This document shows, piece after piece, positions 8,504-18,700 of a stretch of 64,000 bases of DNA. The DNA comes from an uncultured Eggerthellaceae bacterium. Its GTDB lineage: Bacteria; Actinomycetota; Coriobacteriia; Coriobacteriales; Eggerthellaceae. The stretch is from assembly GCA_958454405.1 (NCBI GenBank), contig CAUEBO010000008.1:1-64000 (forward strand), given 5' to 3'. The notes below the pieces were generated by a model. It was given only the letters and a program-made list of their open reading frames with translations. It was not told where the DNA came from and ran no database searches. Both the position numbers and the translations under genes were made by a program. Position 1 is the first letter of the stretch, and every line of letters begins with the position of its first letter.

Positions 8504-8895
8504 GAGGACTCCTCGCGACAACGGATCGGTCCAGCGCACGCGGCGCGCATGCGCTGCGCCGGCACGGTCCGCTTCGACGGGGCGGGCACGGCGCCTGGCC
8601 AGTATACCCGACTTCGCTGCGCATGCGCGCGTGCATGCGAAAGCACGGCGGCCTCCGGTTCTGCCCTCCGGCCTTTGCGCAGGCGGATGCGGCACGCAGC
8701 CGCCTACTCGGTCCTCGCGACGTGTGCGGAAGGGGCTGGGCCCCGCTTTTCCGCATGACGCGGCAGGCACGCGGAGGCAACGCCTTCCTGAACTTCCGGC
8801 CCGTGCGGGCACGGGGAACGCGGGCGTCTTTAGGATTACCGGGATACGAACACTGCGAAGGGATTCTCGACGGATCTCCAGGAGGTGCATGACCC
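8504..8895. promoter_or_regulatory. divergent intergenic region between luxR-type gene and dmsC-like gene
   Basis: About 390 bases without a credible gene. On the minus strand a TATACT box (complement of 8601-8606) is the likely -10 for the regulator gene. Toward the reductase side a GC-rich hairpin (CCCGTGC and GCACGGG, 8800-8815) and an RBS GGAGGTG at 8880-8886 precede the first dmsC-like gene. No clean inverted repeat like those upstream of the other two reductase loci was found. Confidence 0.5.
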
Positions 8896-9834
8896 ATGGA
8901 ACTTGCAATGCTGCAACTGCCCATGATCCTGTTCACGACGCTCGTGCCGATGGCGTCGGGAACGTTCATCGGCCTCGCCATCATGTTTTTCACCACGCGT
9001 TTTTCGGACGCGTGCCTGAAGCGCATCGACCTTTGGACGCTTCTGCCCATCGGCATCACCATCGTGGGCTACATCGCGGGGGTCACGTTCTTCGCACTGC
9101 CGCAAGGCGCCGTGGCCCTGTTCCAGGGAATCGACGGCGGCACCGTGCTCACGCTGCTCATCGCGGGTGCGGTGCTGGGCTTTTTGAGCGTGGTGTACTG
9201 GGCTCTTGCGGCGGTGGGCGTCCTGTCGTACCGCACCCGCATGGTGTCCGCGGCCGTTTTGGGCGCCTCTGCGCTCGTGTACTCGCTGGCCATCGGCGCC
9301 GTGTACATGGCGTCGTCCGTTGCAACGTGGAGCTCCGCGCTCGTGCCCATCGGCATGATGGGATTCTGCGTGGCCGGCGGCGTGCCGCTCGGCGTGCTCG
9401 TGGTCGCGCTTTCGGGGGGCATGCCCGAAGCGCGCAGGACGGCCTTCGCCTCCGTGTCGGTCGTCGTCGCCTTCGTGGGCGCGGTGATGGCCATCTTCGC
9501 CGTGACGGCGCAGCTGCTGTACGCGCAGTCGCTGTTCGCCGCCGCCCTTCCCGGCGTCGATGTGGCCCCGGGCGCATGGGTGTACCTGGTCATCTCCATC
9601 GTCGGCTTCGTCGTCATGCTGGCGTGCCTGCGTTCGACGCTGCAGCCGGGCGGGCGCTCCGCGGCGCCGGTCGGCAGGGCGGCGGGCGCGGCAGCCGCCA
9701 TGCCGCAAAGCGCCATGGGGGTGTCCGAGCCGGTGGGCGTGCGCTCGGCCGTCCCGCTGCTGATCCTGGGCAACGCTGCCATTCTCGTCGCCATCTTCGT
9801 GGCCCGCATGCTGTTCTACGCGCTGCAGGTGTGA
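8896..9834 (+). CDS. DmsC-like membrane anchor subunit (first of three)
   Basis: An integral membrane quinol-oxidising anchor of the DmsC family (312 aa, about eight helices). The family start is clear: LPMILFTTLVPMASGTFIGL and LKRIDLWTLLPIGITIVGYI. DmsC passes electrons from the menaquinol pool to the DmsB ferredoxin subunit. ATG 8896 has GGAGGTG 9 nt upstream. A strong terminator follows, so it is transcribed apart from the dmsA-like gene 253 bases on, and it lacks the SPLSNE motif present in the two other anchors of the locus. Why the locus needs a separately transcribed anchor is unknown. Confidence 0.85.
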   Translation: MELAMLQLPMILFTTLVPMASGTFIGLAIMFFTTRFSDACLKRIDLWTLLPIGITIVGYIAGVTFFALPQGAVALFQGIDGGTVLTLLIAGAVLGFLSVVYWALAAVGVLSYRTRMVSAAVLGASALVYSLAIGAVYMASSVATWSSALVPIGMMGFCVAGGVPLGVLVVALSGGMPEARRTAFASVSVVVAFVGAVMAIFAVTAQLLYAQSLFAAALPGVDVAPGAWVYLVISIVGFVVMLACLRSTLQPGGRSAAPVGRAAGAAAAMPQSAMGVSEPVGVRSAVPLLILGNAAILVAIFVARMLFYALQV

Positions 9835-9862
9835 GCATCTCGGCTCTCGCCGTCGGTCCCCC

Positions 9863-9894
9863 CAGGCCCGCCGCATCGGCGGGCCTGTGCTTTT
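9863..9894 (+). terminator. rho-independent terminator after first dmsC-like gene
   Basis: A GC-rich hairpin with arms AGGCCCGCC and GGCGGGCCT around a short loop is followed by GTGCTTTTT. It separates the first anchor gene from the dmsABC-like operon. Confidence 0.85.
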
Positions 9895-10087
9895 TCAGGC
9901 AAGAACAAAGCTATCACCTGGTCTTTCAAGAAGTTCCCACGTTTTATGTGACAAGCGGATGACCGGGTGCGAGTATGGTGGCCCTGGTTTTCAAGCCGTC
10001 ATCGGCGCCACAAGGGCGCCGAGCGGCTCCGCAGCGCGCCCGATGCCCGGATGGGCGCGCGTGAATCGCAGGAAAAGGGGGAACACC

Positions 10088-12484
10088 ATGCAAGAATCGA
10101 TGCCTCGCATGAGCCGGCGCACCTTCGTGAAAACGTCGGGCGCGCTCGGTGCGCTGGCGGTCGCGGGCGGTGCGGCGACGGCTGCGGACTCCCTGTTCGG
10201 CACGGGCGCGCTGCGCGCCGAAGCCGAACCGGAGGAGCAGGTCGTCTGGGGCCACTGCGCGATCAACTGCCCGAGCCGCTGCCCGCTCAAGTTCCACGTG
10301 AAAGACGACGAGATAGCATGGGTGGACGCCGACACGTCCTCCGATGCGACGTTCGAAGACCACCAGGCGCGCGCGTGCCTGCGTGGCCGCTCGTATCGGC
10401 GGTGGATGAACAGCCCCGATAGGCTGAGTTACCCGCTGAAGCGGGCGGGCAAGCGCGGCGAGGGAACGTTCGAGCGCATCAGCTGGGACGAAGCCATCGA
10501 CACCATCGCCTCGGAGTTGACGCGCGTCATCGAGACGTACGGCAACGACGCCGTTTATCTCAATTATGCTACAGGGGTCAATGATGTAACGACTGGTCAA
10601 CCACTCCAGCGCCTCTTGAATCTGTGCGGAGGCTATCTGAGTTGGTACGGCAGCTACAGCATATCTCAACTGATGCACATGCAGTCGATCGTGTTCGGGG
10701 AGTCCGGGGGAGGGAGCTCGCCTAAAACGGCTGAAGACGCCGAGCTCATTCTCATGTTTGGCAGCAACCCTGTCGAGACACGTGGGGGAGGGCTGCACAC
10801 TCATTACGATTATGTGAGCCTGCGCGAGAAGACGAAGGGGAAGATCATCGTTATCGATCCCCGCTTCAGCGATTCGCTGTTGGGCCATTCCGACCAATGG
10901 CTTCCCATCAACCCGGGAACGGACGCGGCGCTGGTCGCGGCGATCGCGCACGAGCTCATCGAGAACGACTGGGTCGACGAGGACTTCCTGCATACGTACT
11001 GCTCGGGCTACGACGAGGAATCCATGCCGGAGGGCGCGAAGGGCAAACACCTGAGCTACAAGGACTACGTGCTGGGCGAAGGGTACGACAAGGTGGAGAA
11101 GACGCCCGAATGGGCCGCTCCCATCACCGGCATCGATCCGGCCGCCATCCGCGAGCTCGCGAAGGAGATCGGCACGGCTTCCCCTCTGTTCGTCTCGCAG
11201 GGGTGGGGTCCCCAGCGCCGCAGCAACGGCGAATGGAACTTCTGGTCGATCTGCCTTCTGCCTTTGCTGGTGGGTCAGGCGGGCAAGAAGGGCACGAACA
11301 ACGGCAATAACGAAAGTCGTTTTTCCATCCCTCTGACCTACTTTCCTGCGGGAAAGAACCCCGTTGAGGTGTCCATCCCGTGCTTTCTGTTCACCGACGC
11401 GATCGATCACGGCACGGAGATGACGAAGACGAAGGACGGGGTGCGCGGCGCAGACCGCCTGTCTAACAACATTAAACTTCTCATCAGTTACGCCGGCAAC
11501 TGCCTGACCAACCAGCATTCGGACATAAACCGGGCCCACGACATCCTCGTCGACGAATCGAAATGCGAGTTCATCCTCGCCTTCGACACCGTCATGTGTG
11601 ATTCCGCGAAATACGCCGACATCCTGCTGCCCGACCTGTTCCGCTCCGAGCAGGTGTCGCTGGCAAGTGCCGGCAGCAACACGGCCTACATCGTCACGGC
11701 GCAGCCGTGCACGTCGCCGAAGTTCGAGCGCAAGACCGCCTACGAGGTGTGCGAGCTGCTGGCGGAGAAGCTGGGCGTGAGAGACGAATACACCGAGGGC
11801 AAGACGCAGGCGGAGTGGATCGAAGAGCTCTACGAAGCCGATCGGAAGAAAGACCCCGAGCTTCCCAGCTACCGCGACCTCGTCGAAATGGGCGTGTACA
11901 AGCGGGAGCGGACCGGTGTCATAGCGCTCGACAAGTTCGTGGCCGACCCTGTGGAGAACGTTCTTGCCACGCCGTCGGGGAAGATCGAGATCTACTCTCA
12001 GAAGATCGCGAAGACGATGCAGGAATGGGAGTTCGCCGACGACGAGACGGTGTACCCCATCCCGGCGTACGTTCCCGAGTGGCGCGGGGTTGAAACCGTC
12101 ACCGACGAGTACCCGCTAGCCCTTTCCGGGTTCCACTTCCGCGGCCGCATCCACTCGTCGTGGGGCAGCATCGAGCTGCTCAAGGAGGCGAACCCCCAGG
12201 AGCTGTGGATCAACCCGGCCGATGCGGAGGCCCGCGGGATCGCCCAGGGCGACACGGTGGCCGTCAAAAACGAGTTCGGCGAGACGCGCCTGCTCGCGAA
12301 GGTCACGCCGCGCATCGTTCCCGGAACCGTGGCCATGGCCCAGGGAGCGTGGCACGACGCCGACATGCAGGGCGACCGCATCGACAAGGGCGGCTGCATC
12401 AACACCCTCACCGATCCACGCCCGTCGCCGCTGGCGAAGGGCAATCCCCAGCACAGCAACATCTGCGAAGTATCCAAAGCCTAA
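10088..12484 (+). CDS. dmsA: DMSO-reductase-family molybdopterin oxidoreductase, catalytic subunit (DmsA-like)
   Basis: Catalytic subunit of a periplasm-facing terminal reductase, 798 aa. A Tat signal (SRRTFVKTSGALGALAVAGG, residues 9-28) precedes a [4Fe-4S] site with CAINC, SRC and a fourth Cys in ARACLRGR. The bis-MGD domains follow. YGSYS at residues 187-191 is where DmsA proteins carry the Mo-ligand Ser; the usual dinucleotide-binding stretches (MFGSNPVET, IIVIDPRFSDS) and the C-terminal cap (YPLALSGFHFRGRIHSS) are present. Substrate could be an S-oxide, N-oxide or another organic acceptor; sequence alone does not decide. Codon use in about 10555-10870 and 11310-11520 is noticeably AT-richer than the rest of the gene, suggesting a recombined mosaic. 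ferredoxin, anchor and chaperone genes follow. Confidence 0.9.
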   Translation: MQESMPRMSRRTFVKTSGALGALAVAGGAATAADSLFGTGALRAEAEPEEQVVWGHCAINCPSRCPLKFHVKDDEIAWVDADTSSDATFEDHQARACLRGRSYRRWMNSPDRLSYPLKRAGKRGEGTFERISWDEAIDTIASELTRVIETYGNDAVYLNYATGVNDVTTGQPLQRLLNLCGGYLSWYGSYSISQLMHMQSIVFGESGGGSSPKTAEDAELILMFGSNPVETRGGGLHTHYDYVSLREKTKGKIIVIDPRFSDSLLGHSDQWLPINPGTDAALVAAIAHELIENDWVDEDFLHTYCSGYDEESMPEGAKGKHLSYKDYVLGEGYDKVEKTPEWAAPITGIDPAAIRELAKEIGTASPLFVSQGWGPQRRSNGEWNFWSICLLPLLVGQAGKKGTNNGNNESRFSIPLTYFPAGKNPVEVSIPCFLFTDAIDHGTEMTKTKDGVRGADRLSNNIKLLISYAGNCLTNQHSDINRAHDILVDESKCEFILAFDTVMCDSAKYADILLPDLFRSEQVSLASAGSNTAYIVTAQPCTSPKFERKTAYEVCELLAEKLGVRDEYTEGKTQAEWIEELYEADRKKDPELPSYRDLVEMGVYKRERTGVIALDKFVADPVENVLATPSGKIEIYSQKIAKTMQEWEFADDETVYPIPAYVPEWRGVETVTDEYPLALSGFHFRGRIHSSWGSIELLKEANPQELWINPADAEARGIAQGDTVAVKNEFGETRLLAKVTPRIVPGTVAMAQGAWHDADMQGDRIDKGGCINTLTDPRPSPLAKGNPQHSNICEVSKA

Positions 12485-12511
12485 GCGCGTCATGAAAGGA
12501 GATGGCCAACG

Positions 12512-13132
12512 ATGAGCCACTACGCATTCCATTTCGACGGCACGCGCTGCACCGGGTGCAAGACATGCGAGTTCGCGTGCAAGGACTACCGGGACCTCGA
12601 TGTCGGCTTCGCCTACCGCAAGGTGTACGAGGTGACGTACGGGGAGACCGTCAAGGACGGGACCGGCTGCTTTTCCACCTCGTGCGCGAGCTACCCGCTC
12701 TCCCTGGCGTGCAACCATTGCGACGATCCGGCCTGCACGAAGGTGTGCCCGACCGGCGCCATGCACAAAGATGCTGAAACGGGACTGGTGTCCGTGGACG
12801 CGGACAAGTGCGTTGGCTGCGGCTACTGCCATATGGCCTGCCCGTACAACGCGCCGAAGGTCGACCGCGAGAAGGGCCATTCCGTGAAGTGCGACGGATG
12901 CGCCGCGCGGGTGGCCGCGGGCGAGAAGCCGGTGTGCGTCGAGGCCTGTTTGGCCCGCGCGCTCGATTTCGGCACGGTCGAGGACATGGCGGCGAAGGGC
13001 GAGCGCGGCAGCATCGCGCCGCTGCCCGATCCGTCCTACACGAATCCGAACCTGTACATCAAGCCTTCCGCCGACGCCCTGCTCGCAGGCAGCGCCGACG
13101 GCAAGGTGGCCAACCCCCTGGAGGTGATGTAG
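12512..13132 (+). CDS. dmsB: DmsB-like four-cluster ferredoxin subunit
   Basis: Electron-transfer subunit (206 aa) linking anchor to catalytic subunit. Four cysteine sets for [4Fe-4S] clusters are visible: CTGCKTCEFACKD near the start, CNHCDDPACTKVCPTGA, CVGCGYCHMACPYNAP and CDGCAARVAAGEKPVCVEAC. The final segment lacks a membrane helix, as in DmsB. An AAAGGAGA RBS lies about 10 nt upstream of ATG 12512, and the gene starts 27 bases after the catalytic subunit. It has no Tat signal of its own, so it would be co-exported with DmsA. Confidence 0.93.
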   Translation: MSHYAFHFDGTRCTGCKTCEFACKDYRDLDVGFAYRKVYEVTYGETVKDGTGCFSTSCASYPLSLACNHCDDPACTKVCPTGAMHKDAETGLVSVDADKCVGCGYCHMACPYNAPKVDREKGHSVKCDGCAARVAAGEKPVCVEACLARALDFGTVEDMAAKGERGSIAPLPDPSYTNPNLYIKPSADALLAGSADGKVANPLEVM

Positions 13133-13133
13133 C

Positions 13134-13994
13134 ATGGAGGCCGCCTTTTCCGAGCTGCCCCTGGCGCTGTTCACGACCTTGGCTCCCATCGGCGCCGGCG
13201 CGTTCGCAGCGCTTGCGATCGCCTTCTTCGCCGCTCCGTTCACGGGCGAGCAGCTGAAGCGGATCGACCGGATGACGCTCGTTCCACTCGCCGTCGTGAT
13301 CGTGGGGTTCGCCGCGTCGTTCTTCCACCTTGCGTCGCCTTCGCACGCGCCCTTCGTGTTCGCGCACGCCGGGTCCTCGCCGCTTTCGAACGAGATCCTC
13401 GTCGGATCGATCTTCGTGGTGCTGGCCGTCGTGTACACGGCCCTGGCGCTCGCCGGCAAGCTCTCCGGCGGCGTCCGCAAGGGCTTCGCGGCCGTCGTGG
13501 CCGCAGCGGCGCTCGTGTTCGCCTGCTTCACCGGCCTGGCCTACGTGATGGACACCATCGCCTCGTGGAACAGCCCGCTCGTCCCCGTGCAGATGCTCGG
13601 CTTCGCGCTGGTGGGCGGCATGGCCCTCGGCACGCTCGCGCTGGGGCTCGCCGAGGCGCTTCCAGCTGCGCTGAAGAGCCCGTTCAAGCAGATCGGCGCC
13701 GTCGTGTCCGTGGCAGGCGCCGTGCTCGCCGTCGTCGGGCTGTGCGGGCAGGCGGCGCTCGCAGGCGGTTTGGCCAATCCCATCACGGCGGGGGCCGATC
13801 TCGTGGCGGCGGCGCTGCCGTGGATCGTGGTTTCGGTGGCCTGCCTCGTGCTGGCATGCGCGGCGAACGTCGCGGCGCTCTGGGGACGCAATCCCGTGGT
13901 CCTGGCCGCAACGGCCTCGGCGGCGTGCGTGGTGGGCGTGTTCGTCGCGCGGCTGGCGTTCTACGCCCTGCAGCTGTCGGTGGGGCTTGCCTAG
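13134..13994 (+). CDS. dmsC: DmsC-like membrane anchor subunit (second of three)
   Basis: Membrane quinol-oxidising anchor, 286 aa with about eight helices. It shares LPLALFTTLAPIGAGAFAAL, LKRIDRMTLVPLAVVIVGFA and SSPLSNEILVGSIFVVLAV with the anchor at 14749. The start lies one base after the dmsB stop, with GGAGGTGATGTAGC as RBS region, so it is the anchor most tightly coupled to the A and B subunits. Confidence 0.88.
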   Translation: MEAAFSELPLALFTTLAPIGAGAFAALAIAFFAAPFTGEQLKRIDRMTLVPLAVVIVGFAASFFHLASPSHAPFVFAHAGSSPLSNEILVGSIFVVLAVVYTALALAGKLSGGVRKGFAAVVAAAALVFACFTGLAYVMDTIASWNSPLVPVQMLGFALVGGMALGTLALGLAEALPAALKSPFKQIGAVVSVAGAVLAVVGLCGQAALAGGLANPITAGADLVAAALPWIVVSVACLVLACAANVAALWGRNPVVLAATASAACVVGVFVARLAFYALQLSVGLA

Positions 13995-14014
13995 GCGCTC
14001 TGGAAGCGCTTCGA

Positions 14015-14039
14015 ATCGGAAGGCAGGGTGCGCTACAAT
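14015..14039 (+). promoter_or_regulatory. candidate promoter for torD-like gene
   Basis: TACAAT at 14034-14039 is a good -10 and lies 60 bases before the chaperone start. The -35 side is weak (TTCGAA near 14010). It would let the chaperone and third anchor be made independently of dmsABC. Confidence 0.4.
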
Positions 14040-14100
14040 GGTGGCGCATTCTGCTTTCCGCACGGTCCGATCGCGCGCATGGCGCGCACAAGGGGGTTGC

Positions 14101-14742
14101 ATGAACGACAACGACATCATGATGGACGGCATCGCCTTCGTGGGCGAGACCTTGGCGCCGTTCTACCTGCAAGATCCGCGCACGGGTGACGCGGGCCCGG
14201 CATTTTTGGCCATGGCCTCGCTCGACGTGGCGGCCGCCGCGGCCGAGTGGCCCTTCGGCGAAGAGGCCGCCGTGCGCGATGCGCTCGGCCTCATGGTGGC
14301 AGGCCTTGCCGAAGGCGCCGATGCCGACGAGCTCGTATGGGAGTACCGCCGCCTGTTCGTGGGGCCCGCGGTGAAGCCGGCGCCGCCCTGGGGATCGGTC
14401 TACACCGACCGCGAGTGCGTGGTGTTCGGCGCGAGCACGCTCGAACTGCGCCGGTGGATGCGCGAGCAGGGAATCGAGCGCACGACCGACGACCGCACGC
14501 CGGAAGACCACATCGGCCTCATGCTGGCGCTCATGGCGTGGATCGCGCGCAACCGTCCGGAAGCGCTGGACGAGTACCTGCGGTCGCACCTGCTCACCTG
14601 GTCTTCGCACTTCTTGGAGCAGCTTGCCGGCGCCGCGGAGCATCCGTTCTACGAGGGGCTCGCCCGCCTGACCGACGCCAGCCTCGAGGGCGTGCGCAGC
14701 GAGCTCGGCATCGAGGTCGCCTACCCGAGGTTCTATCGGTAG
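14101..14742 (+). CDS. TorD/DmsD-family redox enzyme maturation chaperone
   Basis: Cytoplasmic chaperone of 213 aa that would bind the Tat signal of the molybdoenzyme and hold it until the Mo cofactor and Fe-S cluster are loaded. Family features are the all-helical composition, EYRRLFVGPAVKPAPPWGSV (the E-Y-x-x-L-F-x-G-P motif) and EDHIGLMLALMAWIARN (the D-H-I/L-x-x-x-L motif). ATG 14101 follows a GGGGG-type RBS and lies 60 bases downstream of the TACAAT box. It sits between two anchor genes of the same locus. Confidence 0.9.
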   Translation: MNDNDIMMDGIAFVGETLAPFYLQDPRTGDAGPAFLAMASLDVAAAAAEWPFGEEAAVRDALGLMVAGLAEGADADELVWEYRRLFVGPAVKPAPPWGSVYTDRECVVFGASTLELRRWMREQGIERTTDDRTPEDHIGLMLALMAWIARNRPEALDEYLRSHLLTWSSHFLEQLAGAAEHPFYEGLARLTDASLEGVRSELGIEVAYPRFYR

Positions 14743-14748
14743 GCTGCC

Positions 14749-15681
14749 ATGGTATCGGGCATCGACACGGCGCTCGGCGAGATCACCCTCGTGCTGTTCA
14801 CGACGCTTGCGCCGTCAGGCGTCGTCGCGTACGCCATCATGGGGCTGCCCATCGTGCGCGGCGGCCTCTCGGCGGAAGCGCAGCGGCGCATCGACCAGTT
14901 TCTCGCCATTCCCCTCGTCGTGTCGATGGTGGGCCTGGTGGCTTCGGCCACCCACCTGGGCAATCCCGCCAACGCGCTGTTCGTGTTCCTCGGGGTGGGC
15001 CGCAGCCCGCTTTCGAACGAGGTGTTCTGCGCCGTCGTGTTCCTGCTGCTGGCCGGCGTCTACTGGCTGTACTCGTTCGCCGAGCGTCCTCGTCGGAAGC
15101 TGCAGCGCGCGTGGATGGCGCTTTCCCTGGCGGCCGGCGTCGCGTTCGTCACCTCGGTGGCGTTCGCGTACAGCGCCGAGACCATCCTGTCGTGGCATAC
15201 CGTCTACGTGCCGCTGGCCCTGTGGCTCAACGCGCTGACGGGCGGGCCGGTGCTGGCGCTGCTGGGGCTGCGTGCGGCCGGATTCCCGCCGGTCGAGGGA
15301 CGGTTCGGCCGCGTGCTGCTGCTCTGCTCGCTCGTTGCGCTGGCGGCGAACGTCGCAACGTACGGGCTGCAGGCCGTGCAGCTGCCGTCCATCGAGAACT
15401 CGTTCGTGACGGCCGCCGACCTCGTGCCCCGCTACGGCATGATGATCGCCGCGTTCGGCGTGCTGGGCGCGGCGGGGATCGGGCTCGACGCGCGGACGCT
15501 GTTGGGCGGCAGCGCGCGGCAGCGCTCCGAGGGCGCGCGTCCGGGCGCCTTGGCATGTTCCCAGGTGGCGCGCTCGGCGACGATGCGGGCCGTGTGCGCG
15601 AGCGTGCTCGTGCTGGCCGGCATCTTCGTCATGCGCTTCGCGTTCTACATGATGCATTTGACCGCCGGCCTCGGGGTGTGA
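14749..15681 (+). CDS. DmsC-like membrane anchor subunit (third of three)
   Basis: Third DmsC-family anchor of the locus, 310 aa, about eight helices. Shared features are ITLVLFTTLAPSGVVAYAIM, QRRIDQFLAIPLVVSMVGLV and GRSPLSNEVFCAVVFLLLAG. It begins 7 bases after the chaperone stop, so the two are co-transcribed. No second ferredoxin or catalytic subunit accompanies it. It may serve a distant partner or form an alternative complex with DmsAB. Confidence 0.85.
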   Translation: MVSGIDTALGEITLVLFTTLAPSGVVAYAIMGLPIVRGGLSAEAQRRIDQFLAIPLVVSMVGLVASATHLGNPANALFVFLGVGRSPLSNEVFCAVVFLLLAGVYWLYSFAERPRRKLQRAWMALSLAAGVAFVTSVAFAYSAETILSWHTVYVPLALWLNALTGGPVLALLGLRAAGFPPVEGRFGRVLLLCSLVALAANVATYGLQAVQLPSIENSFVTAADLVPRYGMMIAAFGVLGAAGIGLDARTLLGGSARQRSEGARPGALACSQVARSATMRAVCASVLVLAGIFVMRFAFYMMHLTAGLGV

Positions 15682-15788
15682 GGCGGCCTTCCCGCTTCCG
15701 CGAAGGCATAAAAGCGTGCCGTCCGCCCGTTCGCGAGCGGGTCCGTCGTCTTGGCGAGTTTCGCGCGCCGTTCCGACCGTCCTGCGGT

Positions 15789-18700
15789 CTATCCGTTCGA
15801 GGCGATGTGGGGCTGCATGCCGGGCTCGTAGACGCGGTAGCGTGCCTTGCCTTCTGCTTTCGCCTGGTAGAGCGCGGCATCCGCCCGCTCGTACACGGCG
15901 GTGAACCGCGTGCCGTGCTCGGGCACCATGGCGATGCCGGCCGAAACCGTCAGCGCGATGGCCTTGCCGGGCGCTGCGTCCGTTTCCCAGCGGTCGTCGC
16001 ACAGCGCGCGCACGCGCCGGGCGATGTCGTCGTGGGAAATGTCGTCGCAGTAGATGATGAACTCGTCGCCGCCCCAGCGGCAGATCACGTCGTTCTTGCG
16101 GAAGGCGGCGCGCAGGTGCTGGCCGATGCCGGACAGCACGCGGTCGCCGCAGAGATGGCCGTGGAGGTCGTTCACGAGCTTGAAGTCGTCGAGATCGACG
16201 ATGACGAACGCGCCGGTCCTGCCCTCCTTGACGGTGGAGGCGAACGCTTCGGGCAGCTGGCGCGAAGCGGTCTGGCGATTGAGCAGGCCGGTGAGCGCGT
16301 CGCGCTGGGCCTGGTCGGCAAGGTGCAGCTCGCGCCGCTTCCGCTCGTCGATGTCGATGACGTAGAGGTAGGCGTAGACGTCCCCGCCGTCTTCAAGGCG
16401 CATGAGGTGGCAGCGCAGCTCGACCCAGCGCTCCCGGCCTTCGCCCGACGTCCCGCAGGCCGCGGGCGCCCCTTGCAGCGGGAGCTGCCGGTATTCCATG
16501 ATGCACGTCGTCGTTCCCTGGTCGTACCGGGCGAGCATGGTGTCGTGGTCCAGGAATTCCGCGACGGCTTCGCGGTCGGCTGCGGGCCGGACGCCGGCGC
16601 TGATGGCGGCGTCCATGTCGTAGGCCGACCAATCCTCGAACTGCAAGCCGAGCTTTCTGCGGAGCAGATCGCGATCGTCGTCGTCCAGAAAACCCCAGCG
16701 CGTCACGTTGATGCACCAATGGTGGGCGGATTGGGCATTGAGCAGCTCGAACAGACGGGCGTCGCTGTTGATGGACCCGAGCGCCGAAAGCTCGCGCTGC
16801 CGCTGCTCGGTCACGTCCTCCACGGACGCGTAGAACAGGCGCCGGTCCTCCTGGTTGCTCAGGAAGAACACCCGCAGCTTCATCCACATGAGGTCGCCGT
16901 TCAGGCGGAAGCGCCGCACGACGCCCTCTGCCCCCGACACCGGATGCTGTTCCGCTTCGTCGAACAGCGACAGCACGGCATCGCGGTCGTCGGGATGGGT
17001 CTGCTGCCAGATGCAGGCCTGCCGCTCCCGCAAGTCGATGGGGTTGCATCCGGTGACGCGGTAGTACTCGTTGTTGACCTGCATGAGCTCGTACCGGTCG
17101 TCGTACACCGCGTACACGGCCATGCCGCCTATGAGGTTGTCGACGATGGTGCGGCTCAGGTCGTTGTCGTGGATGAGCGCGTCCACGTCGATGGTGTCCA
17201 CGATGGGGCTCAGCACGCCCCGGTAGTCCACGGCATCCGGATCCTGAAGGAGCTCTTCAAGCGCCTCGGTGCTCATGGGCCGGTGGAAGTAGAAGCCCTG
17301 CGCGTAGTCGCATCCGATGCTCCGCAGGAACTCCACCTGCTCTTTCGTCTCCGCCCCTTCGGCGATGATGCGCAGGTCCATGAGGCGCGCCATGGACACG
17401 ATGGCCTCGAGGATGCTTTCTCCGCGTTGCACGTTCTCCTGGCGGTTCAAGAAGTTCATGTCGATTTTGATGACGTCGACGTTGATGTCCTTGAGCATGT
17501 TGAGCGACGAGTACCCGCTGCCGAAGTCGTCCATGAGGATGGTGAAGCCGAGGTCCTTCAACCGGTTGACCGCCTTCGACATCCTGCGGTCCTCGGCGTA
17601 GGCGCTTTCGGTGATCTCGAGCTCCAGAAGCTCGCGCTCTATGCCGTAGCGCTCGACCAAGCCCTCGATGGTGTCCACGACGTCGATGGCGTACAGGTCG
17701 GCCCGCGATATGTTGACCGAGACGGGAATGGGCCTGCCTCCTCGATCGATCCACGATCGGATGCGCCGGCATGCTTCCTCCCATACGTACAGGTCCAGGT
17801 TGGCGATGAAGCCGGCATGCTCGAGCACGGGGATGAACGCCCCGGGCATGACGAGCCCCCGTTCGGGGTGCTTCCAGCGCACGAGCGCTTCCAGCCCCAC
17901 GATGCGGCCCGTGCGCGTGTTGCATTGCGGCTGCCAGTACAGCACGAACTCGCGGTTCTCAAGCGCCTGCCGCACTTCCAGCAGCGTCTTGGTCTCGTCT
18001 TCCATCTCCTCCGACATGGACGGCTCGTACCAGGCGATGCGCTTCGCGTACACCCCCTTGGCGGAGTTCATGGCGATCATGGCATGGTCGCAGGCTGCGA
18101 CGAAGGCGCCTTCGCCGCGGTCGACCGGGCAGACGCCGAGCACCGGCTGGAAGCCCAGGACGTCCTCCGATTCGGTTCGGTATCGCAGCAGGCCCTCGTC
18201 GATGCCTTCTTCGGAGATGATGCCGTGCGGAAGCAGCAGGGCGAAATCGTCGCCGCCCAAGTAGCCGCACATGCCTTCGTAGGCGCGCGTCAGCCGGTCG
18301 ATGCTCTCGGCGATGGCCTTCAGCATCTGGTCGCCGGCGTCGCGGCCGTACCATTCGTTGAAGAGCTTGAAGTGCTCTATGTCCAGGTAGACGGCGTCGT
18401 AGCGGACCGAGGGGTTGCCTGACGCCAGCTCCTCGGCCTTGCCGTAGAACGTGCTGGCGTTGTACAAGCCCGTAAGGGGGTCGCGCTCCCTGAGCAGCTG
18501 GATCTGGAGGTTCTCGGCGTGCGTCTCGCGGTTGCGGACTTCCTGGTCGACGTCGGAGATGAAGCACATCACCACCGTTTCGGCACCCTCGCCCCGCTTC
18601 ACCGACACGATGGTCTGGGCCGCCCAGCCCCATCCGCCCGCGCAGAGGCGCTTTCGGAATTCGCCACGCAGCGCGCCTCCTGCTTCGTCGATGCGCGCGA

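Noticed and set aside
8623..8892. Small open frame in the luxR/dmsC divergent region
   Set aside because: No RBS and no recognisable sequence; it overlaps the region where promoters must lie.
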